Origin: Filobasidium wieringae
Lineage: Eukaryota > Basidiomycota > Tremellomycetes > Filobasidiales > Filobasidiaceae
Direction: 5' to 3'
Length of the DNA stretch: 64,000 nucleotides
Assembly (NCBI GenBank): GCA_001600055.1
Contig: BCIV01000002.1
Span: forward strand, 66,287 to 130,286
The position numbers and the translations under genes are program-made. Position 1 is the stretch's first letter. Every line of letters starts with the position of its first letter. The notes under the pieces were generated by a model. The model was not told the DNA's origin. It made no database searches and worked only from the letters and a program-made list of their open reading frames with translations. Shown in pieces: positions 55,299 to 64,000 of this stretch.

Positions 55299-56075
55299 GG
55301 TGTGTGTATATGAGTGATGAGATGAGATGGAGATGGAGGAGAGGTGGACGAGGGGGAATACGGGGTGGAGGATGAGAAGGTGTTCTTGGTTCTTGAACCT
55401 TTACCGTTCGAATTCAATTCAATTGAAAGCTGCAACAAAGAGAGGATCATCGATCTGTTGTTCACCAATAAGCCAGGGGCAAGTTCACTAACCGAACGCG
55501 TTTCAGTCCAGATCGAGACCGAAGTGTTTCCTCTTTGTTCGTGGACCGGTCCTGTTGACGACTCGCGACTCGTCACTAGATCAAGAGTGAACGATGTTGA
55601 GGTGCTTGAGATGGATCAGGGACGATTTTATGTGCGCAACACTGTCGAAAGGACAGGGAAAGGAGGCTCGAGAGTGATTGTTGGATTTGATGGGTTGGTT
55701 GATGGGTGTTGATTCGAGCGGAGTAGAATGGAGATACGGGTGAGAAGGTAAAGATCGACCTGCGATCGAGAAAGAGCTGTAGAGGTCACCGGTCACCTGT
55801 CACTGAGAGAGAGTGGATTGAGCGTGGAGAGCGGAGTATCTGAAGGAAATTCACCTCCCTCACATCGACTCGTCCCCTTTGATCGCGTTCACCTTGTCCC
55901 GTCATTTGCATCCGATCACCCCCTGCGGTACCTTTTACGCGACCACGGTCTCGGCTGTATCACGTCACGTCATATTCCCGTAAACCCGTTGGGCGCGGGT
56001 TATTCCGAGATCGCCTTGGGTATTCATGGATCTGCGTCTTCCCAGCTCGCCGCTCATGCCGCTCAGCTGGTACAT

Positions 56076-56112
56076 GACACCCAACACCCAACACTCAACA
56101 CCCAACACCCCA
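56076..56112. repeat. Tandem CCCAACA-type 7-bp repeat, about five copies
   Basis: The 7-base unit CCCAACA recurs about five times with one or two substitutions. It is within 260 bp of three other short tandem arrays in the chitinase upstream region. Confidence 0.8.
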
Positions 56113-56152
56113 CTACCTGATCCCATCACCTGGCCTGTAGCACATGAATTTA

Positions 56153-56187
56153 CCCGAAGGACGGCCGAAGGACGGCCGAAGGACGGC
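56153..56187. repeat. Tandem CCGAAGGACGG 11-bp repeat, three copies
   Basis: Three consecutive perfect copies of an 11-base unit were read directly. Confidence 0.85.
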
Positions 56188-56236
56188 TCATCCCCCCTCA
56201 AACGCGCCGAGTCTCACGGTGAAACGCCAACCATCG

Positions 56237-56266
56237 GGTCTGCGGTCTGCGGTCTGCGGTCTGCGG
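56237..56266. repeat. Tandem GGTCTGC 7-bp repeat, four copies
   Basis: Four copies of GGTCTGC were read directly, followed by a looser TGCGTTC-rich stretch to about 56320. Confidence 0.85.
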
Positions 56267-56974
56267 ATCGGGCTGCGGTGCGTTCCCTGCGTTCCGTTCT
56301 TTGCGTTCTGTGCGTTCTGAGACTTCGTCGACTACACTCACTACTGCGAGCGAGCATATCTTTCGTTTCTATACCCGGGGATCGTCCCGTTCAACGAACC
56401 ATCTCATGATTCCCGATGACGCCCACTTCCCACTTCAGACCCAAACCATACGGTCGTTCACGCGGCGTTGGTGATCTTGATCGGGAACGCGGTAGACGTT
56501 ATAGACGTTATAGGCCAGAGGGACATTTCGAATATTCAAAAGCAGCCAAGGAGCCACAGGTCCCCAGAAACTCAACCCAACTCCTAAACCCAATGCTGCG
56601 CTGCATGTCTGATCGTGATGATATGGAAAGAAGGCGAGATACAATGTGTAAAGACGGACTCGAAAAAGCACACGGGGCGTTCCTTTTTTTGGTAGAGGAT
56701 GTGATATGACGCGGGGGGGGCGGGATGGGGTGAGAGAATCAGAGGATGAGAGGATGAGAGGGAACGTGGGGGAGGGTATGAGAGGGTCTGTACGATGAGG
56801 ACGGGAGAGTCAGGTTGGGTGTCGTTGGGTCGACGGCTGACGTGCTCACCTTGAGCGGGATGCTCTTTTTCTGGACGACCTTACGATCGGGGCATGGTGA
56901 TACCTTTTGCTTTCAGTTCAGCTACGACGGTAGGATGAAGCTGTCCAACAGAAAAACGAGGGGGGGAGGACGAA

Positions 56975-59396
56975 TCAGTCCACATGTCCTCCCATCTGAC
57001 GGATCACATCATCTACGACACTCACGACAGGCTGATGAAGCGCATGACCGGCGGGGATCATGGGGAACACGTGTTCCCCCTTGTCGACCCAACATTCGAG
57101 CAGGACGGGTCTACTCCCATCATACTCCAAAAACTCCTTCATCTTCGCCGGCAAGTCCTCGAGCTTCTCGCATCGCATCCCCTTGACGTTCATCGATTCG
57201 GCCAGTTTCACGAAATCGGGGTTCGTCATCTGGGTATGGGAGTAACGTTTCTCGTAGAACAGGTCTGTCGAGTGGAGGGGAGGGACGAAAAGAGGGGTCA
57301 GCTGGGACGCTCCCGGCGGACCGATCACGCTCGCTCACCTTGCCATTGCAAGACCATCCCCTGAAACTCGTTGTTCAGTACCAAGATCTTACATCCAATG
57401 TTGTACTGCGCGGCGGTGGCCATCTCCATGGCGGTCATGGAGAAACTGGCGTCCCCGTCGATATCGACGACGACCTTTTCGGGCGCGGCGACCTTTGCCC
57501 CGATGGCCGAGGGTAGACCGTACCCCATCGTGCCCAACCCTCCGGAAGAGACCCAGGACCGAGGTTGAGTCCATCGGTAATGTTGACAGGCCCACATCTG
57601 ATGCTGTCCCACCCCGGTCGTGACGATCACGTTCTCCTTCCCGATCGCTTCACACTGACGATCCAACTCCTCCACGACCTCCTGAGGTTTCATCCTCGCC
57701 CCCGGTTCAGAGGGCGTGAAGGTGAACGGGTAATTCTCCTTCCATCCCTTGACCTTGCCCATCCATTCCTTCCTCTCCCTAAACTCGATCTGCGGCAAAA
57801 GTTCGCCCATGGAGGCGACGACGTCACCTAGGACGGGGATGTTGGCCTGGACGACCTTGTTGATGTTCTTGGGTTGGATCTCGAAATGGATGATCCCTCC
57901 CTTTCCTTCCAACGCGGCCGCTCGGGCACTGGGAGCGAACCCCTTGACCGTCCCCGTCACTCGATCGTCGAATCGAGCTCCGAGGGCGATAATCACGTCG
58001 GCCTCCTGCATCGCGAAATTGGCATAAGCAGACCCGTGCATTCCCAACATGTGTAGACTCTTCTCGTCGTGCTCATTAAAGGCTCCTAATCCTTGAAGCG
58101 TGGTGGTCACGGGGATGTTCCCGTTGGCCGAGATCTGAGCGAGCAGTTGAGGTCCTTCGGGGGAAGACAAGATCCCCGCTCCGGCATAGATGACGGGTTG
58201 TTTAGCCCCGTTGATCATCCTCGCGGCGGCTTCGATCAGTTCGGAATCCCCCGCCTGAGGCGCTCGTTTCTCCTCCATCGATGATCCAGGGACCCTCGGG
58301 TTGCTAGGTAGATAAGGAGAGACTCCGGGGAGTACGGACTTCTTGGGGATCGGTTGGCGGAGGATGGCAGCGGTCACGTCCTTAGGAAGATCGACGAGGA
58401 CGGGTCCGGGTCTTCCACTGGTGGCGATCTTGAAAGCCTCGTTGATCCGTCGAGGCAGTTCCGCGATATCCTTGACCATGACGTTCCACTTTGTACAACT
58501 CCTCGAGATACCTACCATATCCGCCTCCTGAAACGCGTCGCTCCCGATCGCACTGGTCGCGACTTGTCCACAGAAGACGACCATGGGGATCCCATCCGAG
58601 AGAGCGTCCTGCATGGGGGTGATCACGTTGGTAGCACCCGGTCCGGAAGTGACGAGGACGATCCCGGGTTTACCGGTTATTCGGGCGTACCCTTCGGCCA
58701 TATGACCGGCTCCTTGTTCGTGTCGAGGAAGGATGAAATCGAAATGGGGGGAATTGTAAATGGCGTCAAAGACGGGTAAGATGGCTCCCTAGGATCGTAT
58801 CATCGAGTTTCCCCCCGCACGTCAGCCCGAGTGATTCAGAGGCTAGCACCGTTCGAACGACGTGAAGACTCACACCGGGGTATCCGAAAACATGCTTGAC
58901 ATCGTGCCTGAGCATCATCTCATGGAAGATCTGACCACCACTCTGACCGACAAACGTGTAATCGAGTCCGTCGTCCGTTGCGGAACCCGAGCGCGTTCGG
59001 AGCGGGTCGACGTAGGGGAGTTGACCTGGCGCTGGGTTTGAGGGCTGGAAGGATGGGGCTGGGGTCGGTCGGCTGGTGCGTACAGCGTGTAGAGAAGGAG
59101 GTCGATATGAAGATTAAAGATGATGTATGGAAGGATCAGAATCGACCCATTCTATTCCTCGATTCAAGACCACCGCCGACTCACGCAACACCAGCCACCG
59201 CACCGGTCTGAGCACTGGTTTGGATCCTCCGAGCATGTTCCCTGACCCTAGCCTTGGCTTCAAAGTTGATGACGTTGTTCTCGACCTGGGTGGATTTCGA
59301 TCGTCTTGCCCCGGCGATGGAAGTGCATGGGGAGAGGGTGCTTGTGGAGGGTGATGGGGTGGTACGTAGGAACGTACGGGCGTGTCTCGATAGCAT
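56975..59396 (-). CDS. ILV2: Acetolactate synthase catalytic subunit, mitochondrial
   Basis: First common enzyme of valine, leucine and isoleucine synthesis; ThDP-, FAD- and Mg-dependent. The start at 59396 (MLSRHARTFLRTTPSPSTST) is a classic Arg/Ser/Thr matrix presequence. Conserved blocks: DYTFVGQSGGQIFHEMM, VFGYPGGAILPVFDAI, ILPRHEQGAGHMAEGYAR (catalytic Glu), GIVLVTSGPGATNVITPMQDA, PVLVDLPKDV, ALGARFDDRVTG, ThDP site GDASFSMTAMEMATAAQYNI with NNEFQGMVLQWQ, and the C-terminal LECWVDKGEHVFPMIP. Five exons join in frame; the intron after GVA (starting about 59208) separates presequence from enzyme. The protein ends QMGGHVD. It is divergent from the m-AAA protease gene. Confidence 0.96.
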
Positions 59397-59849
59397 GGCG
59401 GGCGAGTGGGGTGTGGGTAGTTGGGGAGTATCGAGTAGGAAATCGGGGCAACGTTCAGAACGTTTCGAGTGAGAGATCGAGTTTGCTGTTTCTCTTTATT
59501 CGACGCTCGTCGCCTCACTTTCACCCGAAAACGAGTCATCTTCTGGTTCAGCGCGCGGATGTATACCGCTTGTGAGGGGAGGGGTCACGTGATCCGAGTC
59601 GAGCGGTAGACACAACGAGTGATCCGCGGTACATGATTCTTATGCGTTATCATCTGACGTACGATGCGATATCAACTCGGTGTAAACGCTGAGTGAGCTT
59701 TGGTTGATCGTCGATCGATCGTCACTTTCTCGACTTTCTCACTTAAATTCAACTCGACATCGTTCCAATCTCATCGCCACCAACAACCTCACCACCAGTG
59801 ACCACCACACCACACCCACAACGAACACACAACCTCGCCACACGCCATC
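59397..59849. promoter_or_regulatory. Divergent promoter between ILV2 and YTA12-like
   Basis: This 453-bp shared region serves two mitochondrial-protein genes. It contains the E-box GGTCACGTGATC at 59583-59594, the same 12-mer as in the NOC2 promoter, and a CA/ACC-rich leader just before the protease start. Confidence 0.5.
59583..59594. promoter_or_regulatory. CACGTG E-box in the ILV2/YTA12 divergent promoter
   Basis: GGTCACGTGATC lies about 190 bp from the ILV2 ATG and 256 bp from the protease ATG. It matches the Cbf1 consensus TCACGTGA. Function is inferred. Confidence 0.4.
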
Positions 59850-62849
59850 ATGTCCTACAGGACGACCTCCTCTCTCCTCCGTCGCCTCCCCCTAACCCGA
59901 CCTCTCTACACCCCCTACCGCCTCCTCCACTCATCCCCATACACACTAAACAAACCCGCCCCCAAAGCTCTCTCCGGCCTGTTCGGTAACCCCAGCGGGC
60001 CAGATCTCAAACCCCCCTCCCCTCCAAGTGTAGGAGGAACCGACCTGAACCCACCCAGCGTCCCCGAACCCGCACGGGATGGTGGGGATATGCGATTACC
60101 GACACCTCCCACTGGAGGTCCTTCCGAACCCGATTTGAACCCACCCAAGACGCCCGGAGGTGTTGGAGGATCGGACATGCCTACCCCTAAACCACCTGGG
60201 ACCGCTCAGGGGGAGAACGGCGGGTCTCAAGCTTACCCTGAACCCGGACAGGGACAGGAGGAGGGGGGGAGTCTGAAAGATAGACGTCCTAAGCTTTCGG
60301 ACAAGGGGGCGGGGAGTAGGGTTGGGTTTGGAGGAGGTGGAAGTGGTGGGAGTGGTGGCGAAGGTGGACAGGGTGGTTCGCCCGGGGGCGGGTTTGGAGG
60401 GATGAGTCCCAATCAGTTGATGTTCTTGGTCGTCTCGTAAGTGATCCCTTGGTACTCAGAGTGGAGGTCACGAGACGAGTACTGATCAGGTCGCGATGGA
60501 TAGGTCTTACCTCTTGTACACCATCTCTCAACCCAGCGGAGCGGGCAACTCGAGGGAAATCACTTGGCAAGAATTGTACGTCGTCACTCCTCTCTCCTTC
60601 AACCCTTACCTCGCATTCAAACTAACCACATTACGCTCTCCTACTCAGCCGAAACTCTCTTCTAGCAAGAGGACTCGTTTCTTCCCTAGAAGTGATCAAC
60701 CGTACCAAAGTTCGAGTTCACTTGCATTCCCCCATCCCTCCTTCCTCATCCGTCAACCCTGGGTCGGACATCAACACCGGTTCAGCCGGTACCCTCCCTT
60801 CACCCAACCACGGCCCCGCTCCCTACACCTTCTCCATCGGATCGGTCGAAGCGTTCGAGAGCTTGTTGTTGCAGAGTCAGGACGAGCTCGGTATCCCTCC
60901 TGAGGAGAGGATCCCGGTCAGTTATCGGGAAGAGATCTCTACCTTCCAGACCATCTTGCATTTCGCTCCGACGTTGCTCATCGGGGGGTTGATACTCTAC
61001 ATGGCTCGACGAGGGGCTTCGGGCGCGGGGGGACCTGGGGGTGGGATTTTCGGAGTGGGGAAGAGCAAGGCCAAGATGTTCAACAAGGAGGAAGATATCA
61101 GCATGAGGTTCAGGGATGTGGCCGGGATGGACGAGGCCAAGGAGGAGATCATGGAGTTTGTGAAATTCTTAAAGGAGCCGGCAAAGTATGAGAAACTCGG
61201 TGCCAAGATCCCTAGAGGGGCGATCCTGAGTGGACCTCCTGGAACGGGAAAGACCTTGTTGGCGAAAGCGACCGCGGGGGAAGCTCAGGTACCTTTCCTC
61301 TCCGTCTCCGGATCGGAATTCGTCGAGATGTTTGTCGGAGTGGGACCTTCCCGTGTCCGAGACTTGTTCGCGAACGCCAAGAAACACGCTCCCTGTATCA
61401 TCTTTGTCGACGAGATCGACGCGATCGGAAAGTCTCGTGGAAAGGGGGGCGGATTCGGGGGGAACGATGAGCGTGAATCCACACTGAATCAGCTTTTGGT
61501 GGAGATGGATGGGTTCGGGACGAGGGAACATGTCGTCGTCCTCGCAGGAACGAACCGACCGGACGTGCTCGATCCGGCTCTCATGAGGCCTGGAAGGTTC
61601 GATAGGCACATCGCCATCGACCGACCGGATATCGGAGGAAGGCAACAGATCTTCAAGGTCCACCTGGGCCCTCTTACGCTCAGTACCAAGCTCTCTATGA
61701 ACAGGATCGCCGAAAAGTTGGCTCTCCTCACTCCTGGGTTCTCCGGAGCGGATATCGCAAACGTCTGTAACGAAGCCGCTTTACGTGCCGCCCGAAGGTC
61801 AGGGGAGGACGTGACCGAGGCCGATTTCGATGGGGCCATCGAACGTGTCATTGCCGGATTGGAGAGAAAGTCGAGGGTGCTCGGCATCGAGGAGAAGACC
61901 ACCGTCGCTTACCACGAGGCTGGACATGCCGTTTGTGGTTGGTTCTTGGAACATGCCGATCCTCTTTTGAAGGTTTCCATCATCCCCCGAGGTGTCGGCG
62001 CTTTGGGTTACGCTCAGGTGAGTAATTGGGCGCTTGTCGAGATGTCGTTTACGATCAGGGAGACTGACGAGTAGCTCGTTTTGATTCTAGTACCTCCCCA
62101 AGGAGAGGTTCTTGTTCACCACCGAGCAATTGCAAGATCGAATGTGCATGACTTTGGGCGGTAGATGTTCCGAAGAGATCTTCTTTGGAAAGATCACTAC
62201 CGGAGCTCAGGACGATTTGCAAAAGATCACCAAGATGGCTTTCGAGATCTGTGCTAATTACGGTATGGACCCTGCCATCGGACCTATCAGTGAGTGTTTT
62301 GTCACGAGAGGCATCGTCTGTCCGGATGTACTGACCCGAGCTTCGTACGTCTCAGGTTACGGTGGACGTGAAGCTCAGGGAGAACAATTCCAAAAACCAT
62401 TCTCCGAGGCGACCGCTCAGGCCCTAGACCATGCCGTCAAGAAGATGGTCACCGACGCTCACGCCAAGACTAAAAAGCTATTGACGGAGAAAAAGGCAGA
62501 GGTCGAAAAGGTCGCTCAGCTGTTGCTCAAGAAGGAAGTCATTACGCGTGAGGATATGAGGAACTGTTAGTCTTGCTTTCGTGCACTCGTGTTCTGTACT
62601 GTACACTGAACCCTCGCTCGAATCAGTGCTCGGTCGACGACCTTTCGCCACCGCTGACGAGATGGACAAGTACATCGAGGAGAAGCTGGATGACGAGAAG
62701 CAGCAGGAGAAGGGTTCTGCGTAAGTCGTTCGATCGTAATGCACCGTTCAGAACATCCCCACTGACCCGATCGTTCGCCGACTGATAGTACTGGTGGATC
62801 TGCACCCGGAGCCGAACCTCTCCTCGCTTCGAAGGAAGTTCAACTTTAA
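59850..62849 (+). CDS. YTA12: Mitochondrial inner-membrane m-AAA protease subunit (Yta12/Afg3, FtsH family)
   Basis: ATP-dependent metalloprotease of the inner membrane, degrading misfolded membrane proteins and maturing MrpL32. It starts [20 protein letters not shown] (matrix presequence), then a Pro/Gly-rich segment. First TM near [16 protein letters not shown]; intermembrane domain [43 protein letters not shown]; second [25 protein letters not shown] domain: Walker A GPPGTGKT, Walker [31 protein letters not shown]. Protease site HEAGH in [13 protein letters not shown], then [22 protein letters not shown]. The end [10 protein letters not shown] resembles Yta12 more than Afg3. Seven or more exons; stop TAA 62847-62849. 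Confidence 0.93.
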
Positions 62850-63185
62850 TCTTTATATAATGAGGTCTTGCCGTGTCAGTCGTGGTTTATCGAAGTAGAA
62901 CAAACAAGTCGGATCAATCGTGTATCATAATTACATCAGTCATCAACAATGTAGATGAAACGCATCACTTTGCTCGTACCAATTCCTTCTCGTGATAAGC
63001 TCAAATAAAGGCAGTCGATACAAAAGTCACTTTCTGGGTGTGTAGGGCTGGGACGGCCGTGGGTGAGTTTACGATGGTGAGATTGCGTTGTACACAACGC
63101 ACCTTCTGGTGAACGAGATGATGGTTCTGAAGCGCGGGCATTGCTCGGAAGTTGAAATGCAACTCACATCGTCGCCACCGTCTAC
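62850..63185. other. Intergenic region downstream of YTA12
   Basis: This gap contains the protease 3' UTR. A 103-codon minus-strand frame (63001-63312) overlaps the doubtful gene to the right in another frame and shows no domain. Confidence 0.35.
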
Positions 63186-63604
63186 ATGACGGAATAATCA
63201 AGCACTCTTCAGTCAACATGTACCTCTCAAAACAGATAGTCTCTACCGTATGGCCTTTCGACTGCCAATCGTATAGTCGTTGAGGAGTAGCCCTTGAGTT
63301 GCGCAACCACATTTACCACTTCTCTGAACAAGAGGTTGTACAAAGCATATGTTTGACACCATCAAGTAAGAAATGCACCTGTTGAAGTGTCAAACAAGAT
63401 CTTGTGCCTCTCTTGTGGTACACCCTCAATAGCCTGCTTGAGTACCAGTTGGAAGTGAATCGAGGTAGCACTGTCATCTGCTTGTTGACAATCTCTGGAT
63501 GCGACAATGCTGGGCTGCTGTAGTATGTTTGGGTGATGTGACATCTGTATTAGGTCGGGAATCTCTACAATATACTTGCCATTGAGGAGCTGTGAAAGAA
63601 TCAT
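63186..63604 (-). CDS. Possible short multi-exon gene, unknown
   Basis: The first exon begins at 63604 with MILSQLLNGKYIVEIPDLIQ and runs through HFQLVLKQAIEGVPQERHK. A candidate intron (GTGCAT...TTCAGAG) would join TSTE to VVNVVAQLKGYSSTTIRLAV; a second weak intron would lead to a stop near 63186. The joined product has about 115 residues. The amino-acid pattern is protein-like, but both introns are weak and no family is recognised. It could be a decayed gene. Confidence 0.3.
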
Positions 63605-64000
63605 CAGTTGGATGGTCTAGAATCGAGACTCATTGTCCAAAGTCAGTTCTCCTGGTCCATACTCCCCCTTCCACATAGGTCCCTGGTAGCAGCGGAAGTG
63701 CGAGTAGATGTCCATCATACCTTCCATAAAGCATGTGCTATACTTGATGAGGATGTGACCAGGACGACACGCAGCCATCGATCGATCAGCAACAAGCTCA
63801 TGACGATGAAAAGTTCGATCGTGTCGTCTGGTGGAGAGCTATCCCGATCGTCCAGACTGATGTCGCCGGAGTACCAGGATTCAGAACAAGTTCACGAAAC
63901 GTGAGACGGGACCACAGTAGGCAACCGGAAAACCCGGACACCAATGCTTATCGTTATAGTCTGTTTTTCATTATGTAGTTTCGTCTCCTACAACCATCTG
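63605..64000. other. Right-edge sequence
   Basis: A 98-codon plus-strand open frame (63608-63904) begins three bases from the start codon of the doubtful minus-strand gene and shows no domain. Nothing else is supported before the window edge. Confidence 0.3.

Larger units (their letters stand above)
55299..56974. other. Intergenic region between chitinase and ILV2 with clustered short tandem repeats
   Basis: Upstream of the chitinase. A 122-codon open frame (55344-55712, +) starts only 45 bp from the chitinase ATG on the other strand and is not called. Short tandem repeats lie at 56076-56112, 56153-56187 and 56237-56266. Purine/G-rich runs follow near 56710-56790. Confidence 0.5.

Noticed and set aside
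55344..55712. 122-codon plus-strand open frame upstream of the chitinase
   Set aside because: It starts 45 bp from the chitinase start on the opposite strand, has no domain, and overlaps a similarly long minus-strand frame.
56076..56112. CCCAACA array as an interstitial telomere
   Set aside because: Fungal telomere units are CCCTAA-type; the unit differs and only about five copies exist.
56153..56266. Repeat cluster as a CRISPR array
   Set aside because: Units of 7-11 bp are directly adjacent with no spacers, in a eukaryotic genome.

Overview
This window is nuclear DNA of a fungus, most likely a basidiomycete yeast of the Tremellomycetes (Cryptococcus/Kwoniella-like). The grounds are many short spliceosomal introns (mostly about 40-70 nt, GTRNGT...CTNAC...YAG), compact two-strand packing, CT-rich leaders, and characteristically fungal proteins (Mpp10, Noc2, Taf7, a SAP18-family protein, Sec9, Erv46, m-AAA protease, Ilv2). 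The genus is inference. No bacterial operon, CRISPR array, transposase, virus or resistance island was seen.

Layout. 1-6.2 kb: a GH5 beta-glucanase cut by the left edge (-), the mitochondrial ADP/ATP carrier (+) and the mitochondrial ribosome-assembly GTPase Mtg1 (-). 6.8-14.2 kb: a very long multi-TOG XMAP215/Stu2-type microtubule polymerase (+). 15-20 kb: a tiny SMP-domain protein, succinyl-CoA ligase alpha and the ribosome-biogenesis factor Noc2 (all +). 21.2 kb: an intron-containing tRNA-Glu(CTC) (-). 21.5-33.5 kb: Taf7 (-), two unrecognised proteins (+), Erv46 (+) and a CPSF6-like RRM/glycine-rich protein (+). 33.6-42.3 kb: a SAP18-family protein with a large insertion (-), an Ap4A phosphorylase (+), a Stm1/SERBP1-like ribosome-binding protein (-) and an amino-acid permease (-). 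44.2-51 kb: Mpp10 (+), the Sec9/SNAP-25 t-SNARE (-), a newly assembled four-exon 63-aa gene (+), a small unknown ORF (-) and a secreted glycoprotein (-). 52.7-62.9 kb: a secreted GH18 chitinase (-), acetolactate synthase Ilv2 (-), and, divergent from it, a Yta12-type m-AAA protease (+). The right edge holds a doubtful short gene.

Several genes serve shared compartments. Mitochondrion: AAC, MTG1, LSC1, ILV2, YTA12. Ribosome production: NOC2, MPP10, STM1. Secretory pathway and cell wall: ERV46, SEC9, chitinase, GH5. They are not an operon; clustering is probably incidental, except that ILV2 and YTA12 share a 453-bp divergent promoter.

The most unusual signal is splicing architecture. Reading frame forces a single-nucleotide exon in the ADP/ATP carrier gene, and other housekeeping genes carry exons of 9, 10, 18, 21 and 26 nt, plus two GC-AG introns. 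Other points worth checking are a Gln-to-His change at the ionic layer of the Sec9 Qc helix, a Trp replacing the first His of the Ap4A phosphorylase HxHxQ motif, a SAP18 fold split by a roughly 240-residue disordered insert, a 41-bp promoter minisatellite containing a perfect palindrome, and a G-quadruplex-forming intron in TAF7.
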